Below, piece after piece: positions 53,915-63,878 of a stretch of 64,000 nucleotides of DNA. Every line of letters starts with the position of its first letter. The first letter of the stretch is position 1. The DNA is from Massospora cicadina. Taxonomy: Eukaryota > Entomophthoromycota > Entomophthoromycetes > Entomophthorales > Entomophthoraceae. The position numbers were made by a program, and so were the translations under genes. Where the stretch lies: the NCBI GenBank assembly GCA_022478985.1, contig JAKSZP010017405.1, forward strand, positions 1 through 64,000, in the 5' to 3' direction. The notes under the pieces are model-generated. The model was not told the origin of the DNA and did no database searches. It was given only the letters and a program-made list of their open reading frames with translations.

Positions 53915-55187
53915 TTGGGGACGTGCACGTTCCTTAATAAGTTCACTCCCCCAATCTGTTTGAGGTGGCGGCTTTCCTATACAAGGCTAGCAGTGCCAAG
54001 GTGCTTTCAGTGGTCCCCCACTTTGGAGGATGCTTTCCAAGCAGTGAAGTGCACCCTGTTGTCCACGACTGTTCTTCGCCATGTCAACCCTTCCAAGGAG
54101 TTTATTTTGCCAACTGATGCCTCCAACTTCGCCATAGTAGCCACCTTAATCCGTAACTGAAGATGGGATAGAGCTTCTGGTGGGATATTTTCTAGGAAGA
54201 TGTCATTGCCAGAGTTAAATTACGCTGTTTATGACAAGGAGTTAATAGCAGTGGTGGAGGCGCTATTATTGGAATCACCACTTGCATGGCTCTACCCAAC
54301 CATTCCGCATACATACAGACCACCATGCCTTGCTGTACTATCACGCGCCTCATGTCCTAACCCCACGTCAGTCCCGTTGGTATGAGACCCTTGCCCAATT
54401 CGCATTCACATATGAGTTCATCAAGGGCAAGGGTAATGGTTTGGCGGATGCTTTGAGCCGCAACCCTGCTTTAGCTCCTGACCTCAAGGAGGTAGAAGTG
54501 CACAACACCCAGGTTATGTTCCATCCAAGTAAAATTATGTCGTTGCTTTCCTCTCCCCTGGCTAATGGGCCAGCGCTTGCACCTCTGGATAACGCGGAGG
54601 AATATGGTATGTTCAGAAAGGTCACCCTCTCTCAGCCTCTGTCAGGTGAATATGCCATGGTCCTTTCAAAGAGCGCATCAAATCAAGAGGATCTATCGAG
54701 AGGCTATCACATAAAGGATGAGATGGTGTGGTTCCAGGGGCGCCTTTGGGTACCTGCTGGACCACTGCGCCTGGACATCATTTGGGACCATCATGATGGA
54801 ATCACCATCAGTCATCCGGGGAAAGCAAAGACCTTGGAGTTGATACATCACACATACAACTGGAAGGGCTTGCCAGCTCAGGTGGGCCGTTATTGCAAGG
54901 AGTGCCTGGTATGCAACCAGATGAAGCCTAATCGTCAACCTTTAGCAGGGTTTTTGGTACCAGTCCAAAAGGCTGATGGGCCCTGGACTTCCATCTCAGT
55001 TGATTTCATTGTGGAGTTACCAGTCTCATATGGTTATGATTCCATCATGGTAGTGGTGGACTGGTTCACGAAGTTTGCCCACTTTATTCCTTGCAGAACC
55101 ACCATAACCGCAGCTAAGATGGCTAGGCTTTTCGTTGCCCATGTGTTTGCGCTACATGGGGTTCCTCAAGGAATCATCAGCGACTGA
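53915..55187 (+). pseudogene. RNase H and integrase N-terminal part of element B
   Basis: RNase H at about 54110-54360: PTDASNFAIVATL, LPELNYAVYDKELIAVVEAL and HTDHHALLYYHAP, with Asp, Glu and Asp kept across frameshifts. From 54282 one frame of 301 codons runs through the RNase H end and the zinc-binding domain (HDGITISHPGKAKTLELIHH and YCKECLVCNQMKPN) into the integrase core, with SVDFIVELP (first Asp), IMVVVDWFTKFAHFIPC and GVPQGIISD (second Asp). It stops at a TGA directly after that Asp, where GPQF would follow in frame. Confidence 0.85.
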
Positions 55188-56135
55188 GGCCCACAGTTTA
55201 CCTCCGTGTTTTGGGAAGAGTTGTGTAAAACTCTTCATATTCGTCCTTGCCGTTCAACTGCCTATCATCTCCAATCAGATGGGCAGACTGAACGAGTGAA
55301 CCAGTGCTTGGAACAGTTTATGCGGTGTTACACGGCTGCAGATCATTTGGATTGGGCTTCTCACCTTCCCATGGCCCAGTTCAGCTACAACAATACCTTG
55401 CATTCTTTGATTGGCTGTTCCCCATTTTTCGCCAGCCATGGCTTTAACCCCGCTATAACATGGAGCCCAGCTGTGGGTCAAAGGTTAAGGCGGTGGTGGA
55501 CTTTGCCAAGACCATCAATAAGGTCCACCAAGGGGTTTCCACAAGCTTGGAGGCGGTGATGCAGGTGTATAAGGAGAATGCTGACGGGAAGTGCTGAGTA
55601 GGTCCTGCATACAAGGAAGGGGATCTCGTGATGCTTGATGCACGTAACATCCCTATCAAGAAGCCTTTCAAGAAGCTGGGCCTAAGAGGATTAGACCTTA
55701 CCGCGTTGTTAGAAAGGTGGGCCATGTCTCATACCAGCTGAATCTTCCCCCTTCATTTCAGATCTTCTTGGTGTTCCACAAGAGCAAACTCACGTTGTTT
55801 GAGGGCCCCCACCAGAGAATCCTGAGGCCTATCGCGTGGATGGGGCACCTGAGTGAGAGGTGGAAGAGATAGTTGCCTCCTGCCATGTTAAACAAAGACT
55901 CGAATACCTGGTATCCTGGAAGGGCTTTGATGCTTCCAAAAACTATTGGGTTCCAACATGCGATTGTGTGTATGCCCAAGATCTGATTGATGCCTTCCAC
56001 CAGCAGTTTCCCCAAGCTGCCAGATCCCAACCCCAACTGACTGTCACCGCCATGAAGTTGGCCCCCACTTATAAGAACTTTTCCCTGGTGCAAGCCCCTG
56101 GAGGGGGGTTGAGCCCCATCGGGAGGAGAGGGTAA
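55188..56135 (+). pseudogene. Integrase C-terminal part and chromodomain of element B
   Basis: After the TGA the frame continues GPQFTSVFWEELCKTLHIRP and SDGQTERVNQCLEQFMRCYT (catalytic Glu), then SYNNTLHSLIGCSPFFASHG. Near 55615-55680 comes YKEGDLVMLDARNIPIKKPF, the integrase tail. The chromodomain is in the frame 55860-56135 with LEYLVSWKGFDASKNYWVPT. The frame ends with GRRG and a TAA that is the last triplet before the 3' LTR. The chromodomain is expected to bind modified histone tails and steer insertion. Confidence 0.82.
56121..56135 (+). promoter_or_regulatory. Polypurine tract of element B
   Basis: GGGAGGAGAGGGTAA immediately upstream of the 3' LTR. Its TAA is also the stop of the chromodomain frame, and its last A is the first base of the ATG that opens the U3 frame. 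Confidence 0.8.
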
Positions 56136-56563
56136 TGTCATGTGAACATGACATAATTTTGGGGATTAACCCCAAAGACAAGGTTGGGCGCCTGGAGGCC
56201 CAGAAGGTGAAGTTGCAGGCCCTTCCTGACCTGAAGAACACCCTGGACCAACGCTGGGTCCAGGCAAAATATGCCCAGGTTGGGACCAGTGGTGTGCTAA
56301 ATGCCCAGCCCCTGACGGCAGCCCAAGCATTAAAACGAACTATCTACCAAATTAAGGCAGATGGTTTGGTTCGCTTAGTTTTGGAACAAGGGTTCAAAAC
56401 CCATTCCTGCTATGAAATAATGCGCTCGGGTCAAATCCAACTTCAGTCAATAACTCGAGTGAAGTCAATTTTGGCCTATTTTACTAACTCAGATGGAAGT
56501 ACTACCCTATTGGTGAGTCGCTTCTTGGGCCCACTGTGGCATAACCCCAATTTCCCCGTCTGA
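56135..56563 (+). CDS. U3-encoded ORF of element B, intact in the 3' LTR
   Basis: 142 codons from ATG at 56135 to TGA at 56561-56563, uninterrupted. It starts MSCEHDIILGINPKDKVGRL and includes LDQRWVQAKYAQVGTSGVLN, IKADGLVRLVLEQGFKTHSC, YEIMRSGQIQLQSITRVKSI and FLGPLWHNPNFPV. No signal peptide, membrane span or known domain is seen. The frame is kept in A (6585-6170) with a synonymous-rich pattern and is recognisable in C. The ATG overlaps the pol stop (TAATG), which would allow termination-reinitiation on the genomic RNA. The 5' LTR copy (51030-51380) has a frameshift near 51305. It could instead be a captured host fragment; that it is a selected gene is an inference. Confidence 0.5.
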   Translation: MSCEHDIILGINPKDKVGRLEAQKVKLQALPDLKNTLDQRWVQAKYAQVGTSGVLNAQPLTAAQALKRTIYQIKADGLVRLVLEQGFKTHSCYEIMRSGQIQLQSITRVKSILAYFTNSDGSTTLLVSRFLGPLWHNPNFPV

Positions 56564-56994
56564 GCTTAAATACATTTACCCCTGACCAACATTCCTTGTT
56601 AGTCGACTTCCCAAATAAGCCTATCCCCCATTTTAAGTCATTTTTTATTTTATGATATTCCAGATGCTCCTGTGCATGAACCTCTTCAAGGAGGTCTCGC
56701 AAGTCTATTACCCTTGCCATTGCAAGTACCATTATGCTCTCCCCTTGTGCACCGTTTGTCCGCCCAGGATCCCTCTAACCTGGGCTGCCTAACCCCATCT
56801 GATATATGCACTGCGTCGCCCTTCTATGGGGTTTTATAATAAAATTTGCAATATTATGCCTCAGCGGTTATTGCTCCAGCACCCTCTGCTGGGCTCTAAT
56901 CCCTCTGGCACTAATGGCTAGTTCCCTGGCGTTGGGCCTGTGCACCGAGCACCGCCATACTGGGAACTGGAGAGTTATAGACACTCTCCTTACA
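56136..56994 (+). repeat. 3' LTR of element B
   Basis: 859 bp, TGTCATGTGAACATGACA to CTCTCCTTACA, nearly identical in layout to 51031-51885 with scattered substitutions. Flank CAATT follows. Confidence 0.9.
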
Positions 56995-57430
56995 CAATTG
57001 GGCTGCAGCAAAATCCCTTTCAGCGCTTGCACCTAATCAAATTACCCTTTCAGGTGCACTGGCGACTTATGCCAAGGATGCGCCCAAGCCCCATGTACTA
57101 TTTGTTTCCCTTTGCTTCAGCAATGAATGCCAAATCCACCCATTCCAGATCTATTGAGGTTTTTAAATATCTTAAGGATCATTTAATAAATAAACCGTTT
57201 CTTCCAATTCCAATTCCTTTTTTAGCTTTTAATTTGGGCCTTAATGGCCTCTTAACTCGCTGGGGGCTTCAGGGCCCTGTCGATAATGGGTTGGGTTGGA
57301 GTTCCTCCCCTGAAGTCCTGACAGACCTTCCCAAGAATTGTATCATGGGTGATCAGCATAATTATGCCCAGGTTGGTAGTTAGGCTTTTGATGGTAAGCA
57401 AGTCCAGGGTGGAAGTTAAAATTCTGGGGG
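56995..57430 (+). other. Possible old LTR remnant next to B
   Basis: No domain is recognised, but near 57055-57090 one frame reads ALATYAKDAPKPH, close to ALVTNTKDAKHSS on the other side of B (50990-51030) and to the U3 frame of A (VGTNAKDKAG). HNYAQVGS near 57360 recalls YAQVGT in the same U3 frame. B may therefore be flanked by older LTR pieces. The open frame crossing 56940-57383 is partly inside the B LTR and I do not call it a gene. Confidence 0.3.
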
Positions 57431-57449
57431 AAACTCTGTGGAATCTGAA

Positions 57450-58143
57450 CTAGGTGGGTATTTTCCCTGGATAAGAAGGTTTGATGATGGCGGAGGTATT
57501 TTTCTGCTCTGTATTGGGTGGATGAAAGGTTATGGATAGACAGCGCAAAAACTGAAAAATGTTTAGCTGGGGTACATCATCATCATCATCATCTAAAATT
57601 GGGGTCATGACATAGTAGGGCTCACAGTGTGTCTTCACTGAGGAGGTCATTGCAATGTATATATCAGATTCGAATAAAGCCCCTGCCCCAATTAACATGT
57701 AAGCTTCCACCATAAATTTGATCAGCAAATGTGGTGAGGGTCTCGTCACGCTGAAACCCAATGATCAAGAACTCAGACTTCCAGAGTGACATCTTTGCGG
57801 TTCCTTCAAACAACTGCAGCACAGTATCCTTCACTTCTTGGTATGTAACAGAACTGTTTGAAAGATAGCAGGTGACGTGATTGGCATTATCAACATTTAA
57901 GGTGGATTTTAACAGTTTTGCTTTATGCTGATCCAAGGCTCCTTCCTTTGAAAACTCATAACGCATAAAGAACCCATAAATATTCCCATCACAATCAAAT
58001 GGAGGCAGTATATCACTACAAACATCCTGAAGAAGCTCATCCTGCCTTTTGAGCACAGCGTCCAAGGCAAGTTTGAGTTACGCATATTCAACTGGTGCAG
58101 CATGTCATGTAGATCCCCTGTCAAAGCAAACCTGATGCACCAT
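57450..58143 (-). pseudogene. Gag of element H (broken)
   Basis: Begins MVHQVCFDRG at 58143. Conserved pieces: LTGDLHDMLHQLNMRNSNL (near 58110), LPPFDCDGNIYGFFMRYEFS (near 58010), VTYQEVKDTVLQLFEGTAKM and ETLTTFADQI (57850-57715), then in another frame MVEAYMLIGAGALFESDIYI and five Asp encoded by a (CAT)n run on the plus strand (57578-57595). The layout matches the D gag end (ESLVEFAEKFTNEAQV). This is a capsid-type Retrotrans_gag region. Frameshifts lie near 58070 and 57715. Confidence 0.62.
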
Positions 58144-58189
58144 GGCTGGTGACTGAATAATTTATATTATTTTGTGATTCTTCAATGGT

Positions 58190-58205
58190 CCTGTAATGAG
58201 CACCA
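58190..58205 (-). promoter_or_regulatory. Primer-binding site of element H
   Basis: TGGTGCTCATTACAGG on the minus strand, one base after the LTR end TTATAACA. Complementary to a tRNA 3' end of the form CCTGTAATGAGCACCA, which ends with CCA as required. The tRNA species is not identified. Confidence 0.65.
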
Positions 58206-58206
58206 C

Positions 58207-58781
58207 TGTTATAAATTCAGCGGTATTTTGGAGATACGCTAAAGGTGTTTTTGCACAGGGTTAATCCCACTGAGCAATAGGATTAATGATATGAAGATCG
58301 TCATCCTTGAAACAACATAATAGACTTTATAAATTATGGAGAAATTTCCCTAACACTCTTTACATAATTTTGTATTTTACAGCAAATACTTGCGTTCCGC
58401 TCACTCTCTTCTACTAACAATCCTCCCATTTTATTCTTCTCATCTCACTTATATACTAGTGCTTCAGTCAATACTGTTCCTTTTTGCTTAGACTATTCAT
58501 TTCCGCCACATTCTGATTGGTTCCAGCAGGGTCTAGTATTTATTAAATTTAAAATTTCCTTAGATTGAAGCAATCCACTAATTATTCGTTGTTTGTTGAC
58601 ATCACCTTATTTCCTGATTTGTAGGTGATACACTAATTATTCATTTATAGCTCAGTATCACCCTATCGCCTTATGTTAAGGCGATCTCCACAGTATTGTA
58701 TACTACTTGGTTTGGCCAATTCTCACCCATTTTGCCGTTACCACTTAGGGCTTATTGTCCATTCATATCAGAATCTTGACA
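58207..58781 (-). repeat. 5' LTR of element H
   Basis: 575 bp, TGTCAAGATTCTGATATGAA at 58781 to GAATTTATAACA at 58207. Aligns with 46210-46785 and 23242-23798. It contains the tRNA-like TTGCTCAGTGGGATTAACCC (58277-58258) near its end. Confidence 0.82.
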
Positions 58782-58812
58782 CCTGGCAATACTCAAGGTT
58801 CTAAGGACTGAT

Positions 58813-58950
58813 CCCATCAATGCTAGTTATGTGCAGCAGGAAGTTGTGAGAAATTTGCAGGGTAAGCTTAGTGTCAATCACCCTTTGTTCACACGCTTTA
58901 ATCAAAACCTCTTTATCTGCATAAAACGGAATTCCCTTTAGGGCGTCCAC
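58813..58950 (-). pseudogene. dUTPase-like domain start of element I, truncated
   Basis: Within the minus frame 58989-58801 the stretch GIPFYADKEVLIKACEQRVI then DTKLTLQISHNF aligns with GLPLRASEAISIPSGHLVIV then NTKLKVEVPAGI of G and GIPLRAASTIRIPSG of E. Only the first third of the domain is present before the LTR of H. The IPSG motif is lost here, so on its own it would not be called. Confidence 0.4.
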
Positions 58951-59299
58951 TGATTCAAACATCATCTTGATATTCCGCCCTGAAGTCATTTAGTGTAGGG
59001 ATAGGTGGAGAAAGGATACTCAACTGTGAAAGCATTTTCCTTTTTATTAATCTCATTGTTGGCCAGAATCAGGAGAACCTCATAGTTAAGCAGGGAGATA
59101 TAGCCTTGCTTCAGATTAATAAACCCATCATACTTGAGTATAAACTGGGTGCCAATGAGCATGTCATAAATATTGTTGGCTAAAGCCCCCGCGGAGCCAA
59201 GAGGAGGAGTTTTTCAAATTGGATGGGTAAATAAGAGTAGGCCCCAATAGCGCAAGTGTTGGTCAGACCAGAAGTGCCAAACTATTGAGTATAGTCTTG

Positions 59300-59420
59300 A
59301 CAAGGGCCAGCTTAATTTTTTATAAAACTTAATACAACTTTCATGGGGGATCTGGTGTCAAGGATAGCAGCGACTGGTACTTCATTAACAACAACCTCCA
59401 GTTTGGTTAAGGTTCCCCCC
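59300..59420 (-). pseudogene. Aspartic protease remnant of element I
   Basis: Reads VNEVPVAAILDTRSPMKVVL on the minus strand near 59390-59330. The pattern AILDTGSP is expected, but Gly of the DTG is Arg. It lies about 1 kb after the gag capsid region and before the dUTPase-like block, the proper place for the protease. Confidence 0.5.
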
Positions 59421-61065
59421 AAATAGGGGAAGAGCGAAGTCCTCCTTCAGCCAGAGAGTAGAAGCAACTAGTTTGCAGTTTTGGGGTAATTATATCAGAT
59501 AGACTGCTGAGTATGAACACTTTGAGTGGATTAGATCAGTTTGGCAATTAGCTGATCAGCGTCACTGGCGGTATCAATAACCTCCAGGCCCCTCAGCACC
59601 TGATAAATATATGTTCTGCGGGGTATTCTAGACATATCCACTCTTTTTTGGGTTCAAACTGTTAGGCACCTCCACTTCACCTGGAGCTCCCGAAACATAG
59701 TGACTGACATCTTCACAACCCTCTTCAGATTCATAATCAGAGTGGTTTTTGATGTACATCAGAGAGTCCCTAGGACTGAGGGTAGGTTCAGGGCAATCCT
59801 AATTACAGGAGAGGCCCTGAGGCCGTGCCTCAACCCTAATCATTTTTGGTGGAGACGCTGTATTGGTCATGGCTCTATTTTTGACCTTTAAAGTAGCGGA
59901 TGTGGACTGGCCCATGTCTACAGGTTTCATACTAGAGTTGGCTGGAGGAGAGGTCAAGGGGTATAGCATATGGGAGTGAATGCTTTAACTACACCAGATT
60001 TGGGTTGATTAGCGGCTGTGTTCATTGAGAATCAGGCAGTTTATCTTTTGTGACCTGAAAAAGTAAACTCATTTTTGGTAGGGCCAAATGTCACCCGAGA
60101 AAGGGTTTACGCTTAGGAGCAGGCTCTGGAGCCACTTGGAAAGGCTCATTGGCTTACAAAAGATGAACTTGGTGGTAAGGTGGGGGCAGGAAGCGCTTCC
60201 CCATTGACGATGATGAAATCTGACTTACTAGCTTGAGAACCTCAGATTGGCTGGGCAGAGGAAGAGCAGGTTTGAGTTGCACCGCAGGTGCTAGGCTCAG
60301 AGTAGTAACCAGCATAGGGGGCCCCTAAGGATCATAATAGCCTCCTTTGGTGGGGTTATGGTTGAGTAATCCTCAATGGTCAAAGACTGGTGGTTTGATC
60401 CAATACCTGAAGTAGCTTCAGCGTTATAAATATGCACCCTCCAGCAGAGCCTCCTTGATATCACGGATAGTCCATAAGTGGCGTTTTACAGAGATAAGTT
60501 GCCGAGCTATATAAGGGTGAGAAGCTAAGACAGTCAGAATGGCCGCCAGAGCATCATAAAGAGGTAGCATTTTAGTGAGCAAGAGAGGTTGGGCTGCACT
60601 GTAAAACTGATCAACAAAGGGGGCAACTGATTCCCCCTCAAGTATACTTGTGCACATAAGCGCCTTTTTTCCTACGCAAGCTCTGCATGGATCCAAAATC
60701 CTTAATGTGCGCGTTTTTTACCTCTGCTCAATTTTTAATGGTTGAAATATAAAGTACCATCACCTCTTTGGCAGAGCGGCTGAGGCAGGGGAGGATATGC
60801 TTTAATTTTTGGGGATTGATTTTACCTTCCATAACAGCCTCATACATGAAGAGGAATGAGGCAATGTTACCCTCACCTGGGGTAAATTTTCTTTGAAAGG
60901 GGGCTTAGAAATAACGGGACCAGTTTCATGAGAGAATTGACAAACGTGCTGTTCAAGGGTTTTAAGTTGAGAGATTGCGCTGGCTAACTGCTTGGCAAAA
61001 GCATCTAGCTGGGGGTCAGAGGCAGCAGGTTAGCTGTAAGGGTTAATTACCCCAACACCCTCCAT
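59421..61065 (-). pseudogene. Gag of element I (broken)
   Basis: ATG at 61065, 49 bp after the LTR, gives MEGVGVINPYS. Then QLDAFAKQLASAISQLKTLE (coiled-coil-like), TPGEGNIASFLFMYEAVMEG (near 60880), and the open frame 60696-60424 with CTSILEGESVAPFVDQFYSA and LYDALAAILTVLASHPYIAR, which has the helix pattern of a gag capsid and matches ETLTTFADQ of H. The rest to about 59420 is Pro/Ser-rich and full of stops. No zinc knuckle is readable. Confidence 0.6.
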
Positions 61066-61093
61066 TTTTGATAAATTTTTTGTGGTGTACTAC

Positions 61094-61111
61094 CCACTGT
61101 AGTGACCACCA
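61094..61111 (-). promoter_or_regulatory. Primer-binding site of element I
   Basis: TGGTGGTCACTACAGTGG, two bases after the LTR end TCCAACA. Same site as in H and D with C-to-G and T-to-C type differences. Complement ends in CCACCA, compatible with a tRNA 3' end. Confidence 0.65.
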
Positions 61112-61113
61112 CT

Positions 61114-61855
61114 TGTTGGAATCCAGGGGATAAGGATGCTCACTGGTGATGATCAGCCCTGGATTTTAACAATTATTAGCAGTAGAATACACTCTGTACT
61201 GCTTTTTATTATCTTTTAGGGGATTATTTGACCACTGTTATTTAAAATAATGAAAACTTTAATAGTATAGAAGTTGGGGTTTTTCAGATTTTTATTATTA
61301 TTAAGTCTGGGGTCAAGAAGCAAACCCTATTAATATCTCGAGGCTTAGTATTTAAATTGTACCAAAGCTCAAAATGAGTTAGATGGGAAATTTGGAATAA
61401 GCTGAGTGCATCTTAATTTGTAAATATGTCCTTTTAACCTATCAAATTTTTGAGACTCACCTCGCTGGACAGAACAACTGATGGAGGGTTGGTAGTAGGT
61501 AGGATATAACTGTGAGGTAGTTATTTTATATTTAACCTAATCATTGGGCGGGAAAATATTTGCCTCTGGTGAAACACCCTCCAAGGCTATAAAAAAGGGT
61601 GGTTGTGGAGTAGGTGTTTGGAGTAAACTATAATTGGGCTGGGGAGCAACCTCAGATGGACTCCCCTGATTTTGCCGCATAGCCAGTGCAATCAGACTGA
61701 CTAAACTAGTGCTATTTAGCTGAGAAGTATTTACAAAAGTATTAGCCTGATTCAAGGGGTTCTACTAAGAATCTTCCAGGGTCTTTTAGCGGATATTATC
61801 AATATTTTAATCTGAAACACTCTTTAAAAAACATCAGATTTAAAATTGTCTGACA
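61114..61855 (-). repeat. 5' LTR of element I
   Basis: 742 bp, TGTCAGACAATTTTAAATCT at 61855 to CCCCTGGATTCCAACA at 61114. Aligns throughout with the K LTR (22679-21934). Confidence 0.82.
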
Positions 61856-62231
61856 ACCTGATATCTCATATTTCAAGACCCAAACTAAATTATTTTGACT
61901 TTCTAGCGCCTTTCAGAGTTCCAAGGTTTAAAGACCCATTTTCAAGGGGAATAACAGGGTTGGGACCAATGAGGGTGGGGGTCCTGCTGATGGCCTCTGG
62001 TCAAAACTACCTCCCTACAGAACCCTTTGATCTTTTTTACAAGGAAGAAGCAGAAAAGTGGGGTAAAGTAAATGGATTTTTGGGGGCTAAAGCAGTTATG
62101 AACGCTCATCAACAACAACAGCTAAGTCGCCCAGTTAAACCAAGAGCTTCATAGGTGCCTTAAGTCCCTTCTTTCCTATGTAATGGAAATTAACACGATC
62201 TAACCCAAGAGGTTGGGTCTCCAGACTTACA
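61856..62231 (-). repeat. 3' LTR of element J, truncated
   Basis: Starts TGTAAGTCTGGAGACCCAAC at 62231. The stretch GGCGACTTAGCTGTTGTTGT then TGATGAGCG aligns with GGCGACCTCTCTCATGTGGT then AGACGAGCA of the C LTR, and its frame reads GDLAVVVDERS against GDLSHVVDEHW. It therefore contains a degraded U3 ORF of the C type. The plus-strand open frame at 61846-62154 is antisense to this. Confidence 0.6.
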
Positions 62232-62401
62232 TTATACTCTCCTTTTGAGCAAGAAAGAACCCTCCTCCTGGTAATTGAACCAGAGCATAGTTATTGTGTC
62301 TTGTAAGGAGTTTTATGTCTAAGATAAATACGATTTCTTTATGAAGTTAGGAGGCTTCAGGATGTGACTAATGGAATTAAGGCACTAACTCCTTAAGTTT
62401 C

Positions 62402-63364
62402 TCACAGCACCTTGCTCACCCAACTATATATATAGGCATGGTAACTTTTCCATGCAGCAAGGTACTGGACAGACCTCCTGGAATTCCTTGAGTCCGTTTC
62501 CTCAACTTCTTTCTCTTGAGAATCCCCCATAGTGATAGGCTCTGGTATAGTAGTTTTCTCTCCCTTATAAGGGGATAAAGGGGAGACGTGGTGTACATTA
62601 TGTTGTCTCCAGTGGGTGGGAAGTTTGATGCGGTATGCACCAATCCCCAAATCTTTTCTACACATCAAAAGGCCCTGAACTTTACTAGCGAACTTCTGTG
62701 AGGGGACCTTCATATTCATGTGGAGGGTGTCAAGAATAACAAGTGAGCCTTCTGAGATATAATGCCCTAGAAGTCGCTTCCTATTAACAAACTTCATATT
62801 TTATTCAATGTCTTTAGTCAAGTGCTCTTGGACAGGTTTTTGGGTGTCCCAAATATGGGTGATGCGGTACTCAGCTGCAGGAACCACAGAGGTTAGGTTT
62901 GTCCCTATCTGGAATGAACAATTAGTCCCAAAGTAGCCTCAGATGGGGAAAATACAGTGTATGAGTGAAGCGTGTTGTAAGCGAATTGTGCCAGAGGGAG
63001 GTCCATAACCCAAGTATCCTTGGTGGTAGAGGAATAACAACGCAAATATTGTTCAAAACCTTAAAACTCTCTCAATCTGCCCATCTAATTGTGGGTGATA
63101 TGCTGTAGAGTGAAAGGGCTTGATAATGAGAATTCTCAGCAAGTCGTTCCAAAATTCAAATGTAGTTTGAGGGCTGCAATCACACACAATTTCCATTGAG
63201 AGTCTAAACATGGAGAACACATTAGTGATAAAGAGAGCTGCGGTATATGCTGATGTTATGGTTATGTGACATAAGATAAACAGAGAAAAGTTGGTGAGCC
63301 TATATACAACCACCATTATGGCATCAAAGCCTTTAGACATAAGAAGTTCCACTATGAAGTCCAC
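62402..63364 (-). pseudogene. Integrase and chromodomain of element J (broken)
   Basis: The core frame 63364-63053 reads MDFIVELLMSKGFDAIMVVV (first Asp), IVCDCSPQTTFEFWNDLL (second Asp) and PFHSTAYHPQLDGQIERV (Glu), so the three acidic residues are still there. After eroded sequence the frame 62797-62402 gives the tail, GSLVILDTLHMNMKVPSQKF, GAYRIKLPTHWRQHNVHHVS, and a chromodomain VQYLAAWKSYHAYIYSWV. The zinc-binding domain near 63500 is degraded (HSGSKKAS, TCAHSKS). Confidence 0.75.
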
Positions 63365-63692
63365 GAAGACATATGTTCAGGGACCTTCAGCTTATTGAAG
63401 AGGTTGGAAACCCTTTTTCTGTACGGTCAGATTTGGAGTGAGCACAGGTAACATAGCTTGATACTCAACTTGGGTTTAATTTGAGGATCTAAACCAAATG
63501 TAGGTTCTTTTGACTAATTGACGCCTTTTTTGAACCAGAATGGCCTACTGCAGGTAGGTCTTAGTGATCTTCAAAAACCTGCACGTGCAAGGTAAATGGG
63601 ACCCCAAAACTTATCTCAAAAGTAAATTATCCCTTCCTTTAAGGCATACAAGGGCTGTTTACAGTGTTTAATCTCCATGTCATTCGCCAACT

Positions 63693-63878
63693 CTATCCCA
63701 TCAGGGCAACATAATTATCTACCAAAACGCGTTCACACATGGGCGTCTCTGGGACCTGATCATCATATGATACTGTAACTGGAGCCAGGGCAAGGATCAA
63801 GGAAGAGAGCATCATTATGGCGAGCTCAAACAGTTCATCATTTGGGCCTGGAGCCATGGCAGGGTTGCGTCTTACCAT
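63693..63878 (-). pseudogene. RNase H to integrase linker of element J
   Basis: MVRRNPAMAPGPNDELFELA corresponds to SRNPALAPDLKEVEVHNTQV of B (54460-54510) and is the region just after RNase H. It is open for 61 codons and then stops at 63693. The RNase H proper would lie at or beyond the window edge; 63879-64000 shows no clear motif. Confidence 0.6.

Larger units (their letters stand above)
51031..56994 (+). mobile_element. Chromovirus B: full-length Ty3/gypsy element with both LTRs
   Basis: 5.96-kb plus-strand element bounded by LTRs of 855 and 859 bp. Five-base flanks are CAAGT (51026-51030) and CAATT (56995-56999), a target duplication with one mismatch. Internal order: short leader, protease, RT, RNase H, integrase, chromodomain, polypurine tract. 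RT and most of the integrase are in long open frames, but the protease active site is altered and a TGA interrupts the integrase, so it is inactive. There is no capsid domain, as in A. Confidence 0.9.
57431..58781 (-). mobile_element. Gypsy element H, 5' LTR and gag
   Basis: Minus-strand fragment: 5' LTR (58781-58207), primer-binding site (58205-58190), gag from an ATG at 58143 to about 57450. Downstream parts are missing and are replaced by the sequence flanking element B. LTR family is that of G and of the solo LTR in K. Confidence 0.78.
58782..61855 (-). mobile_element. Gypsy element I, 5' half
   Basis: Minus-strand order: 5' LTR (61855-61114), primer-binding site (61111-61094), gag from ATG at 61065, protease near 59380, start of a dUTPase-like domain at 58950-58820, then truncation at the LTR of H. 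Its LTR matches that of K, so K (3' end) and I (5' end) together show both ends of one family. Confidence 0.78.

Noticed and set aside
56940..57383. Plus-strand frame of 147 codons starting in the B 3' LTR
   Set aside because: It crosses the LTR border and target duplication, so it cannot be an ancestral gene. Its internal resemblance to U3 frames is recorded as a finding instead.
57578..57595. (CAT)n microsatellite as a separate repeat locus
   Set aside because: It encodes the run of Asp in the H gag on the minus strand and is too short to list as an array.
61846..62154. Plus-strand open frame of 102 codons with natural-looking sequence
   Set aside because: It lies antisense within the J LTR, whose sense strand aligns with the C LTR U3 frame (GDL..VVDE). 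The open frame is a shadow.
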